From a bacterium (GTDB lineage: Bacteria > Patescibacteriota > Patescibacteriia > Patescibacteriales > JALTFF01), in the NCBI GenBank assembly GCA_027007465.1, contig JALTFF010000042.1:1-27952 (forward strand): a stretch of DNA of 27,952 nucleotides, given 5' to 3'. Below are positions 1 to 7,733 of this stretch, one piece after another (position 1 is the first letter of the stretch; each line of letters begins with the position of its first letter). The position numbers and the translations under genes were made by a program. A model generated the notes under the pieces. That model searched no databases. It was not told where the DNA came from and was given only the letters and a program-made list of their open reading frames with translations.

Positions 1-86
1 GGCATAGCAAACAGATCGCTAATAATAGCGATCAAAGCCAATGTCAATGCAATAATCAAAATTGTTATGCTATTGAAGATATTCAT
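1..86 (-). CDS. N-terminus of an unidentified membrane protein (partial)
   Basis: An open frame starts at ATG 86-84 on the minus strand and runs off the left edge, so only 28 complete codons are visible. The translation begins MNIFNSITILIIALTLALIA and continues hydrophobic, which reads as an N-terminal transmembrane segment or signal anchor. A good promoter lies directly upstream, with its -10 ending only 6 bases before the ATG. That supports a real start and suggests a leaderless or nearly leaderless mRNA. Too little protein is present to name a family. Confidence 0.6.
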   Translation of the reverse strand, partial: MNIFNSITILIIALTLALIAIISDLFAM

Positions 87-92
87 ATTATT

Positions 93-120
93 ATTATACG
101 TTTTTAAAATAAAATGTCAA
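93..120 (-). promoter_or_regulatory. Consensus promoter, apparently leaderless
   Basis: On the minus strand TTGACA (120-115) and TATAAT (98-93) are separated by 16 bp. Initiation about 7 nt downstream of the -10 would fall on or next to the ATG at 86, leaving no room for a ribosome-binding site. Confidence 0.7.
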
Positions 121-489
121 GATGTTGTATAATGCCACTGCTATCCCTGACTTTTAATCAGAAATCTTACCTTGATATAATTTTTAATTTTTACTTCTTC
201 CTGTATGTCAGTCTGCCTGTTAGCATATAGGTAGACAGGAATTCTTAATCAATTTTTACCACATTAGAAATTCAAGTATATTCTATAAAAACTATTTGAA
301 ACATTTTCTATTTTTAATGGGGTGAAATTTTTAAATGAAAACATTGAATAAAAAATAAAAATTAAGAATTAAGAATTAATCAAGGAATAGATTTCTGTTT
401 TCACGGGAGTGACAAGCAGAGATTGGAACAATAGGAAAAGTTTCACAGGGGTGAGATCCCTAACTCCTACAAGAGAAATGGAAAATACA
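121..489. other. Gene-free spacer with short repeats
   Basis: No convincing gene is visible. The stretch holds an imperfect inverted repeat at 209-241, a short AATTAAG tandem run near 361-378, and two related segments. One begins GTTTTCACGGGAGTGA near 398 and the other GTTTCACAGGGGTGA near 439. It looks like decayed intergenic repeat material. Confidence 0.5.
209..241. repeat. Imperfect inverted repeat
   Basis: GTCTGCCT and AGGTAGAC (one mismatch) flank a 10-nt loop, extended by a CCTG/CAGG-type context. It is richer in G and C than its surroundings. It resembles the small palindromic intergenic repeats common in CPR genomes. That resemblance is from memory and no second full copy occurs in this window. 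Confidence 0.45.
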
Positions 490-521
490 AAAAGACCCAC
501 CTTTATTAAGGCGGGTCTTTT
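490..521 (-). terminator. Intrinsic terminator of the S-layer-like gene
   Basis: AAAAGACCCACC (490-501) pairs with GGCGGGTCTTTT (510-521), with one mismatch and an 8-nt loop. Read on the minus strand it ends in a T-rich run, about 75 nt after the stop codon of the 1291-aa gene. Confidence 0.85.
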
Positions 522-522
522 G

Positions 523-580
523 CCGATTTGAGCTATCGGGAAACTTTGACCTCTGTTAGTCGAGGTTTAACCTCAACCAA
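523..580 (-). other. Structured 3' UTR with alternative hairpins
   Basis: Between the stop codon at 595 and the terminator, the minus-strand RNA has a CCGAT/ATCGG hairpin. It also has three mutually competing blocks, GAGG, CCTC and GAGG, in which the middle block can pair with either neighbour. This could protect the 3' end of an abundant mRNA or be a regulatory fold. No known riboswitch consensus was recognised. Confidence 0.4.
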
Positions 581-594
581 CGGTGCTACTTAGA

Positions 595-3500
595 TTACTG
601 GGTAAGAAGAGTCTTTCCGGTAATCGGTAAGTTCTTCACTAAGTAACCGTTGATATTAGCACCAGGTGTCGTTCCATCTGTCCAGACCAAATTGCCTGTT
701 GTGCCAGTCAAAGCATCAGATGCAATGTCAAACCGCACGTAATTACCAGAAGTGGTTAAGCCAGAAGTATCCGCTTTCACTACTAATTCATCACTACCAC
801 CAGCCGGGACAACAAAGTTGCTCAAAGCAATTTGGTAAGCGTGTCCTGTTGTGTAACCCTTTGGAGTAATAGTCGTAATATTTTCTGCAGCATTTCCATT
901 ATTCTTCACACCTGGAGAAACTGTCAAAGTTGTTCCTGAAATTGCCATTATTGTTTGACCAGCTCCGCTAATATCAGTACCTCCTGTAATATCAACTCTC
1001 TCACCAATTTGGTATTTCGCTACTTCTGTGGCTGAGTCAACATCTATAGTAGTGGTTGTAGCACCAGCACCAACAGAAATAGCTAAATCTGTTGTTCCTT
1101 CATCCAATGCGCTGCCTTTCAAGTTTCCATTCTTGTCGTAGACATAAATACCATCACCACCACTAACAGTTCCGGCAATAGCTGGAGTGAATTGAACAGA
1201 ATTAACCTGGACTTCATAAGCTGAGTCAGCGGCAACATCAACCGTCAAAACGTTGGTCTTGGCTCCAGCCACTAAGGTGCCAGAAGGTGTAGCACTATCT
1301 AACGTTAAAGTTGGAATAGTGCGGCGAACAATTTGTGAGGCGCCTGGAATACCAGTGAAATCAGCCGTTGCAGCATATGCTGTGCTTTCTGTCCCACCGA
1401 CTAATTGCTTGAAGGAGTAAAGGGCCACCTTAGCATCCGCCCCAGAAGTACCATTGGTTGTCACATCGTTTAAGTCGAGGTAGACACCAACAATCGTTGG
1501 AGTATCCTTCTTAGCCACAATGTTTACACCAGTGAAAGGATAAACATAAGAGCTAACAGAAACGGTCCCCGAGACAGTAAATGCTGAGCTGAAAGTTAAA
1601 GTCTTTGCCCCTGTATTAATGGAGGAAATTGTCCTAATCTCTGAAGCTGAACTATCAGAAAGCACCAGAATATCACCAACTGTATACTTAGTTGCATCAG
1701 CAACAGTTAAAGTGCTTCCAGCAGTTACATTAGATATTGTCTCGTAGGTTGTTAAGACAGGGTAGACCAAACTGGTATCAGGAGTGCCATCGTTGTTAAG
1801 GTCTAATTTTGCCCCAACGACAGTATTAACACTATCAGGATTAACTAGTTTAACATTGATGTCCTTAACAGTGATATCAGCGTTGCTGGCTGTAAACTTG
1901 TAAGCCGCTGCTTTAACGCCAGAACTATTAGCAACAACTAAAGCTGCATCTGGCCGACTACTATCTAAAGCCACCGCCATCGTGGCTTCTTTTAAAGTAA
2001 TTGTCTGACCAGTTACTGCCCCTCCATCATAAGCATTGGCTTCAGATTGAGCAGTAGTAGCACTTACATCTAATGAAGTGGTATAGGTAGTATTGGTACT
2101 AGCGTCCGAAGAGATGTTAGCATAAATGTTAACTATCATTTGACTATTGGCTGACATTGTGTGGGAAATACTAAATGAGTTAGTTGAGCTTACTTCATCC
2201 TTTGGAGTAGTGCTGCTTTTTCCATAAGTAACATAAAGATTTGTAAGCTTGGTAAGATCTCCTCCAGTAATCCCAACTGTGAAACTAGAAATATTTACAT
2301 CTTCCCCAGCAGCTACGGTGATAATGTAAGAGCCTAACTTATACTTACTAACTCCGGCGATAGTATTTTGGTTGCTATAGCTGGTATTCTTAGCAACCGC
2401 TAATGATCCCGTTACGACAGTTAATTGATTAGCAGGTTTATCACCAGAAGGAGCATTTAAGAGTTTTAAGGAATCCATCGCTTGAGCATTCTTATCTCCT
2501 TTTACTAGAGTAACAGTGAAATTGCCTGTTAACGTATTACTATTTTCATCTTTGATATCAGCTCGGACTTCAAGTGTTACAGGCTTTCCTGGTTCGACAA
2601 TTAAGGACGAACCGAGATTGTAAGTTGTTCCACCAGCAGCAATATCTAGAGTACTACCAATCTGGGAACCATTAACATAAAGTCGTCCATTATCTAAACC
2701 ATCACTATTACTAGTTTTTACTTTTAGACTTTCCACTTTAATTTTCTCTCCGTAAGCAGTCAAAGTGTATTTAGCCACAACTACATTGTTAGCATTTTGA
2801 ATTACTTGATCGCTTGGAGAATCAGTGGCTTTAACTATAGTCATTGAACCAGAATTAATCTCTCGACTATCAGTGGTAGCTGGTAGACCTGCAGGAATAA
2901 CAGAGACTCCATACTCATTATCTTCAAGATTAATATCAGCCGAAGTTCTCAAAGAAAATGAATAGGATCTAGAAGAACCACTAACAACATCAGCCTTGAC
3001 CTCAATAGTCCGATTACCTGTTTCGAGAGTAATTGGATTACTTCCTAAATCAAAAGTTACATAGTAATCATCTCCCATTTGGACTGGACCAGCTACTTTT
3101 GTGTTATTAACATACAAATTGAAATTCTGAAGATCATTAGTTGCCACAGATCCAATTTCTCTTAATCGGAGGTATTTCAAATTAACATTGTGATTGCTGA
3201 TTGTCGCTGTTGACTTCCAAACACTGTAATTAGTCTCACCAGGATTGACAGTTAAATCTGTTCCTGTTGGAGAAGCTGTTCCGAAGGAAACTGTACTTAA
3301 ATCATTACCATTAGTAATACTCATCAAGTTTCCTTCTATTGGGAAAGTCGCTTTGATTTTAGAAGCATCTGATGTAATATCACTGGCAGCATTAATAGCT
3401 ACACCAACAATCTTTCCTGAGCTATCATCACTAATATCAGACTTGATCGCAATCACTACACTAGAATTAGCTGGAATAGTAAATAATCCAGCCGCGCTAT

Positions 3501-4470
3501 TAAATGTAGCATAACCAGAGTTAACAGTAGCTGCGTCAGTTAATCGATCATTACCTTTAAATAAATAAACATCACTCAAAGTTGCATCAGTGCTAGCACC
3601 TATTCTTTTGATTTTCAGACTAGTAACTTTAACATCTTTTGCGTCACCATTAGTAAAGGTAAGATGAGCTAAATCAGCAATTGCTTGGCCAGCCACAATT
3701 GTCGGTGAAGTTGGAGTGTCGCTTGATAAGGCAACAGTTAATCCTGTTCCAGTAGTAGCAGTTTTACCAGCTCCTCCACCTTGTGAAGTATCAATTAAGC
3801 TTGACTCAGCTCCGGCTATTTCTTTTCCATCTTTTATTTTAATGGTGCTTGGCGCTGTAATAATGTTTGACCATTGGAATCTATTAGCTGTAAAAGCAGC
3901 TTCATCTTTAATTTTTCTCTTTCCAGTGCTATCAACATAATAAACATCAGAAGAACCATCATACTTTATTAAAGAACCAACTGGATAAGTAGTGCCGTCA
4001 ATTGAATCAGAGCTTACAGTATAATTAGTGAAAAAAGCGTCTGGAACATCAACAACTCTTTTTGCCCAATTGTCTCCATAAAGTTTTTTAGCAGCTTCTT
4101 CTGTTGCAATATGCTTTAAAACCCCATTTGGCTCAACAGCATAAACTTTTGGATCTGTTGTAATTTTGACCAATTTTGTACCTGGTCTAATAGTTATATT
4201 ACTACCTAATGGATATGACTCTAACTCTGATTTAGAAACAGTCACAACACTGGAAAAGTCGCTATACCAACTAAAATATGTTGTTTCATTTGGAAAAACA
4301 TATCTTTTTCCGTCAGCTCCAAGATAGTAAACAGATGATAAACCATCTTCTTTAATCAAGTCGCCGGCAGAAGCTGCTTTTACGCTCATTGGAATAGCTG
4401 CTAATCCCATTGCCCAGGCAGTAACAGCAACTATCATACTTGAAATAAATAATTTTTTTAAATTTGGCAT
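595..4470 (-). CDS. Giant S-layer-like surface protein
   Basis: A 1291-aa secreted protein. Residues 1-35 are a classical signal peptide (basic start, hydrophobic core, ...VKAASA). Residues about 36-225 hold three related modules built around GDLIK/GSLIK, SSVYYLGADGKR/SDVYYVDSTGKR and YPLGSN/YPVGS. I recall this unit from CPR surface proteins. A Gly/Thr linker near 230-245 follows. The rest is serial beta-sandwich-like repeats of about 100-200 aa with openings such as LTVALSSDTPTSPTIVAG and LTLDSATPSGTLVAG. Two similar insert motifs (STLTVADATKYTVGDIL and TTIDVDSATEVAKYQIGERV) sit within the later repeats. The protein is Thr/Ser/Ala/Val rich and has no cysteine that I noticed. The gene is clearly less AT-rich than its neighbours, fitting a highly expressed gene. 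It is monocistronic, with its own promoter, leader and terminator. The S-layer role is inferred from architecture; an adhesin or stalk protein is the alternative. Confidence 0.85.
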   Translation of the reverse strand: MPNLKKLFISSMIVAVTAWAMGLAAIPMSVKAASAGDLIKEDGLSSVYYLGADGKRYVFPNETTYFSWYSDFSSVVTVSKSELESYPLGSNITIRPGTKLVKITTDPKVYAVEPNGVLKHIATEEAAKKLYGDNWAKRVVDVPDAFFTNYTVSSDSIDGTTYPVGSLIKYDGSSDVYYVDSTGKRKIKDEAAFTANRFQWSNIITAPSTIKIKDGKEIAGAESSLIDTSQGGGAGKTATTGTGLTVALSSDTPTSPTIVAGQAIADLAHLTFTNGDAKDVKVTSLKIKRIGASTDATLSDVYLFKGNDRLTDAATVNSGYATFNSAAGLFTIPANSSVVIAIKSDISDDSSGKIVGVAINAASDITSDASKIKATFPIEGNLMSITNGNDLSTVSFGTASPTGTDLTVNPGETNYSVWKSTATISNHNVNLKYLRLREIGSVATNDLQNFNLYVNNTKVAGPVQMGDDYYVTFDLGSNPITLETGNRTIEVKADVVSGSSRSYSFSLRTSADINLEDNEYGVSVIPAGLPATTDSREINSGSMTIVKATDSPSDQVIQNANNVVVAKYTLTAYGEKIKVESLKVKTSNSDGLDNGRLYVNGSQIGSTLDIAAGGTTYNLGSSLIVEPGKPVTLEVRADIKDENSNTLTGNFTVTLVKGDKNAQAMDSLKLLNAPSGDKPANQLTVVTGSLAVAKNTSYSNQNTIAGVSKYKLGSYIITVAAGEDVNISSFTVGITGGDLTKLTNLYVTYGKSSTTPKDEVSSTNSFSISHTMSANSQMIVNIYANISSDASTNTTYTTSLDVSATTAQSEANAYDGGAVTGQTITLKEATMAVALDSSRPDAALVVANSSGVKAAAYKFTASNADITVKDINVKLVNPDSVNTVVGAKLDLNNDGTPDTSLVYPVLTTYETISNVTAGSTLTVADATKYTVGDILVLSDSSASEIRTISSINTGAKTLTFSSAFTVSGTVSVSSYVYPFTGVNIVAKKDTPTIVGVYLDLNDVTTNGTSGADAKVALYSFKQLVGGTESTAYAATADFTGIPGASQIVRRTIPTLTLDSATPSGTLVAGAKTNVLTVDVAADSAYEVQVNSVQFTPAIAGTVSGGDGIYVYDKNGNLKGSALDEGTTDLAISVGAGATTTTIDVDSATEVAKYQIGERVDITGGTDISGAGQTIMAISGTTLTVSPGVKNNGNAAENITTITPKGYTTGHAYQIALSNFVVPAGGSDELVVKADTSGLTTSGNYVRFDIASDALTGTTGNLVWTDGTTPGANINGYLVKNLPITGKTLLTQ

Positions 4471-4777
4471 AATCGTTTTTCTTTAAATTTTCTGAGCTTT
4501 TTTAAAAAAGAACAGAAAATCTTTTAAATTTTGAAAATATCAGCTTTTATTTTATCGACCTTTAATAATTTTTATTAACATTTACTTATTAAGTAATTGC
4601 TAATTTAATTTTTTTAAGCTAATATTTTCATTTTATTAAATAAATTTTTTTATGGATAAATTCCATAAATTAAACAAATGTTTTAATAGATTGGCATTTA
4701 GATGGCAATCTATTATCGACCTTTGCATTTATCACATTAAATTGTGATGCCCTGGATTTCCAGGAATTTAACACCTA
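4471..4777 (-). promoter_or_regulatory. Hairpin-rich leader of the S-layer-like gene
   Basis: About 300 nt separate the proposed start site from the ATG. In minus-strand order the leader carries these elements: CCTGG/CCAGG (4751-4764); ATCACA/TGTGAT (4731-4748); the motif AAAGGTCGAT (4724-4715); a 12-bp stem with one mismatch and a 4-nt loop (4685-4714); TATGG/CCATA (4651-4667); TTACTT/AAGTAA (4581-4595); and a second AAAGGTCGAT (4563-4554). There is no good Shine-Dalgarno sequence before the ATG. A stabilising or regulatory 5' UTR is the simplest reading. Confidence 0.5.
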
Positions 4778-4806
4778 TTTATAGGAGGCAAATTTCTGAA
4801 AACCAA
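4778..4806 (-). promoter_or_regulatory. Putative promoter of the S-layer-like gene
   Basis: On the minus strand TTGGTT (4806-4801) and TATAAA (4783-4778) are 17 bp apart. The -10 overlaps a CCTAT/ATAGG palindrome. A start near 4770 would include the whole hairpin series in the leader. Confidence 0.45.
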
Positions 4807-5171
4807 TTGCTGAACCTTATATAAACAAATATAGAAAGAGCAAAAGAAAATACTAAATACTAAACAAATTACAAACTTTAATATTTTAAATAAACTCTAA
4901 AATAAAGTTTGGAACTTGGAAATTGGATATTAATATTATTTACCCTGTAAAAAATAAGTTATTTAAAAACTCTACCTATTAGAAAACCAATATTTTTTAA
5001 TGGGGTTTAGTTCCATAGAATTTAGAATTTAAATGCAAAACAATAATGGGGCAAGAAACTGTTTAAACAATGTTAACAGGTTAAAGAAGCTGAGCTACTT
5101 TCCAAACCTGTCTATAATAAATAATTCCTCTTTACTTTTGGAACAAACCAATAAAGAAAGTCAATTATTTT
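4807..5171. other. AT-rich spacer without genes
   Basis: No supported gene. It contains low-complexity runs of the CTAAATACTAAACAAATTAC type followed by a GGAACTTGGAAATTGG segment. I associate this composition with dispersed CPR intergenic repeats. A TTTTTTAATGGGG segment near 4993 is also found near 305-318. No clean terminator for the DUF5667 gene was found here. Confidence 0.4.
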
Positions 5172-6182
5172 TTAATTTTCAATAGAGCTTTTTGTTTTTG
5201 TGGCATTTGTGTCAATATTAGTTTTGTCTAATAAATCTGGCGTTACACTTGAAGCATTGTTTTCAGAGCTAGTATCAATATCATTAATTTCTTTCTTAGT
5301 TGTTGTAGCAATTGATGTAATTGTTGTAGAAGCAGTTGTGCTTGCGTTTTTATCTGTTTTTGCTTGCTCTTCTGTTGTTTTTTGAATTAAATTTTCTAAA
5401 TCTAATCCTTTTATTTTTTCATTTACTTTTATAAGCGCTGTCATAGCAGTTTTGAAATCTTTTCTTTTAACTAGTTTTTGCACTTCTTTAATATTGTCAG
5501 TTAATTTTTCTGGAAGTTTTATTTTATTTTGTTTTATTTGTTGGTTTTGATTATTATTTTGATTATTTGTTTTTTTATTATCTTCTTTTTTAATATTAGT
5601 TTTTTGAATATCTTGATTCTTGATTATTTTTGTTAAATGTTTTTCTTTAACAATTTTAGGAGCTTGCTCTACAATATTATTATTATTAATTTTGGCTAAT
5701 TTATCCTTTACATTATCTAATTCTCTGTTTAAATCATCAATAGCTAAATCTATTTTCTCTTGTTTTTTATTATTTTTTTTATTAGCTATGATTTTATTTA
5801 CTTCTGACAATCTTTTTTGCGCAAATTTCATTCTTAATTCTATTCTTTTGTTTTTAGGAGCCAATTTTAAATAGATTCTTTCTTTTATTAGCTTAACATT
5901 ATAAAAAAAATCACCAGGCATTGTATTTTCTGAAGCCTTTACACTTATAATACTACCACTAATAAGAATAAATAGCAATGTCATTATACTATAAATTATT
6001 TTCTTTGGCATTATGCGCTGTATAGCATCATATAGTTGAGATAATAGTGATACTTTTAAGTGAATTTCAGAACTTTTTATTTGAGAATACAAAATTTCCT
6101 GGTTTTTTTTCTTCCACTCAGACTTTGGTTGAATATTCTTTAATTTTTTTATTAATTTTATAGTATTATTTTTACTAATCAT
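5172..6182 (-). CDS. DUF5667 single-pass membrane protein, possible anti-sigma partner
   Basis: A 336-aa protein. I start it at ATG 6182, which overlaps the sigma-factor stop in ATGATTAG. An upstream ATG at 6203 in the same frame would add 7 residues. A basic cytoplasmic N-terminus of about 55 residues is followed by one hydrophobic segment at about 61-83. The DUF5667-type signature MPGDFFYNVKLIKERIYLKL follows near 88-107. After that come a charged helical/coiled region, a Lys/Asn/Gln-rich low-complexity stretch, and a Ser/Thr-rich tail. Overlap with an ECF sigma gene suggests translational coupling and a sigma/regulator pair. The topology is like an anti-sigma factor, but no known anti-sigma fold motif is visible. 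The function of DUF5667 is unknown to me. Confidence 0.75.
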   Translation of the reverse strand: MISKNNTIKLIKKLKNIQPKSEWKKKNQEILYSQIKSSEIHLKVSLLSQLYDAIQRIMPKKIIYSIMTLLFILISGSIISVKASENTMPGDFFYNVKLIKERIYLKLAPKNKRIELRMKFAQKRLSEVNKIIANKKNNKKQEKIDLAIDDLNRELDNVKDKLAKINNNNIVEQAPKIVKEKHLTKIIKNQDIQKTNIKKEDNKKTNNQNNNQNQQIKQNKIKLPEKLTDNIKEVQKLVKRKDFKTAMTALIKVNEKIKGLDLENLIQKTTEEQAKTDKNASTTASTTITSIATTTKKEINDIDTSSENNASSVTPDLLDKTNIDTNATKTKSSIEN

Positions 6183-6750
6183 AATTTTTATTATTGTCAT
6201 CATTATCTAATACTTCCCTTAGAACATTTAAGGCTCTATGGACTAGGACTCGCACATTTCCTTTATCTTTATTTAAAATTTGAGCTATTTCTTTTGTTGA
6301 CAATTCTTCAATATATTTTAAAATAATTACTTCTTTATATTCTTCTTTAATTTGCTCTAAAGCTTTATTTATTTTTTTTATTTCAAAACTAATATCTATC
6401 TTTTCAGATATAGCTTGCTTTGTGTCAGCTATTTTTTCAGAATTATCTAATTCTACTTCTTTAGCTCGCCTGTTTTTTTGGCGATAATAGTCAATAACTC
6501 TATTTCTGGCAATAGCATATAAAAATGAACTTAAACTTCTAACTTGCTTTACTTTATTGCTTTGAATATATTGCCAAGCTTTTAAAAAAACATCTGATGT
6601 AAGATCTTGACTAATTTCTTTATTACTAGTTTTTAGAAAAATAAAACGATAAATTCTATCTACAAAAAGTTTATATATTTTAATAAATGCTTCTGGGTTT
6701 TGTCTTTTTGCCTTAAAAAAAAGATATTTTTCTTTTAATTTATTGTTCAT
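6175..6750 (-). CDS. ECF-type RNA polymerase sigma-70 factor
   Basis: A 191-aa sigma factor with only regions 2 and 4. Region 2 covers about 19-90, including the SSFLYAIARNRVIDYYRQKNRR block that contacts core polymerase and the -10. Region 4 covers about 126-180, with an HTH around STKEIAQILNKDKGNVRVLVHRA that reads the -35. The linker between them is acidic. It directs polymerase to a subset of promoters. It is the first gene of a two-gene operon with the DUF5667 membrane protein, suggesting signalling from the envelope. The promoter region holds a pair of GTTACA direct repeats that could be an autoregulatory site. Its targets cannot be told from this window. Confidence 0.9.
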   Translation of the reverse strand: MNNKLKEKYLFFKAKRQNPEAFIKIYKLFVDRIYRFIFLKTSNKEISQDLTSDVFLKAWQYIQSNKVKQVRSLSSFLYAIARNRVIDYYRQKNRRAKEVELDNSEKIADTKQAISEKIDISFEIKKINKALEQIKEEYKEVIILKYIEELSTKEIAQILNKDKGNVRVLVHRALNVLREVLDNDDNNKNYD

Positions 6751-7066
6751 TATATTAAACGAAATAGTTACAAAAGTGTTACAGTAGCCTAATGATTTAT
6801 GCTATAATTATGATTGAATTTAATGATACTAAAAATTAGTTGTAAAGTCAATAAAAAACATATTGCCTTTTACAAAATAAAATTTAAGATATTTTTAATA
6901 TAGACTATGGAGCGTATAATATTAGAACATAAAAAACTTTGTTAAATATGACCCCCACTTGCTTAGCCAGCATAAAGAATTTAAGGCTTTGTAATTAATA
7001 TAACTTTTTCTATAGGCATTATTTGTCTAAAAAAATCTGGACAATTTATTTAAAATTTATGAAAAT
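6751..7066. promoter_or_regulatory. Divergent intergenic region with GTTACA direct repeats
   Basis: Two perfect GTTACA copies (6767-6772 and 6778-6783) are spaced 11 bp apart, one helical turn, about 20 bp upstream of the sigma-factor ATG. On the plus strand a possible promoter TTACAG (6779-6784), 18 bp, TATAAT (6803-6808) overlaps the second copy. A second -10-like TATAAT lies at 6915-6920 with a weak TTTTTA -35. Either could serve the downstream HTH gene. The rest is AT-rich without genes. Confidence 0.4.
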
Positions 7067-7321
7067 ATGGCAGAAAAAAATCAAAAACAAGTAAAAAATT
7101 TAGTTTTTGTTTCTGTTTTACAAGCATCTAATATACTTGGAATATCAGAAAAAACAATTAGAAGGGCAATACAAAGAAATGAAATAAAATATTTTATAAA
7201 GAATGAAAGATATAAAATAATTTTTCCATATTTAATAAAGTGGGCATTATCAAAAACAACGATTAAAAATAAATTAGAAAAGAAGGGGATTGGACAGTGG
7301 GTTGAAAAATGGAAAATTTAA
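7067..7321 (+). CDS. Small helix-turn-helix (excisionase-like) protein
   Basis: An 84-aa basic protein. Residues about 15-55 (SVLQASNILGISEKTIRRAI then KYFIKNERYKIIFPYLIKWA) match the winged-HTH fold of MerR/excisionase-type DNA-binding domains. These recognise DNA through the SEKTIRRAI helix. The last 25 residues are basic and rich in Lys and Trp. No integrase or prophage gene is nearby, so a transcription factor role is as likely as recombination directionality. It has no Shine-Dalgarno sequence. Directly after its stop codon lies the first of two degenerate 36-bp direct repeats, which may be related to its binding. Confidence 0.7.
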   Translation: MAEKNQKQVKNLVFVSVLQASNILGISEKTIRRAIQRNEIKYFIKNERYKIIFPYLIKWALSKTTIKNKLEKKGIGQWVEKWKI

Positions 7322-7323
7322 TT

Positions 7324-7473
7324 TTTTAGTATGTTTAGCAAAATGAGCAATGCTAATTAAGTTTATCTTATTTAGAGCATATTATCTATTGATAAAAGAG
7401 CTTTTAAAGTATTTGATTACTATGCTGGAATGACATATTTTAGTGTGTTTATTAAAATGAACAATATTAATTG
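7324..7473. repeat. Pair of degenerate 36-bp direct repeats
   Basis: The units at 7324-7359 and 7438-7473 both begin TTTTAGT and share TGTTTA...AAAATGA.CAAT..TAATT, with 29 of 36 positions identical by eye. The first copy can fold as TTAGC/GCTAA around AAAATGAGCAAT. In the second copy the stem is mostly kept (TTATT/ATTAA, one mismatch). They lie immediately downstream of the HTH gene. Confidence 0.55.
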
Positions 7474-7694
7474 TGATAAACGTGGTTAGCTGAAAACAAA
7501 TTATCTTTTTCAATAGATATTGTTTATAATATAATTTTATTTTTGCAGTCTAATAATGTTTAAAATAGAAAATTATTTATATTCTTGACAGAAAATTTTT
7601 GTGTGATAAAATATTTTTTGATAAATTATTCTTTTGCATAGGCTATTGAATTAAATAGCTTGTGGATTAGAATAATAAGGTGATTATATATTTT
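7474..7694. other. AT-rich spacer
   Basis: No gene seen. A weak hairpin around 7639-7660 pairs AGGCTATT with AATAGCTT, with one G-U pair. Confidence 0.4.
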
Positions 7695-7722
7695 AAAAGC
7701 CACCTTTCTATAGGTGGCTTTT
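7695..7722 (-). terminator. Intrinsic terminator of lemA-htpX
   Basis: A perfect 10-bp stem AAAAGCCACC (7695-7704) / GGTGGCTTTT (7713-7722) with an 8-nt loop, 11 nt after the htpX stop. Its symmetric A/T ends allow it to work in both directions. Confidence 0.9.
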
Positions 7723-7733
7723 AGATATGTGAA

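Noticed and set aside
4684..4715. Terminator inside the S-layer-like gene leader
   Set aside because: The hairpin is strong but neither strand has a following T-run.
5172..5700. Low-complexity tail of the DUF5667 protein as a coding artefact or separate gene
   Set aside because: The Lys/Asn/Gln and Ser/Thr stretches are continuous with the upstream frame, and such tails fit membrane-anchored proteins of AT-rich genomes.
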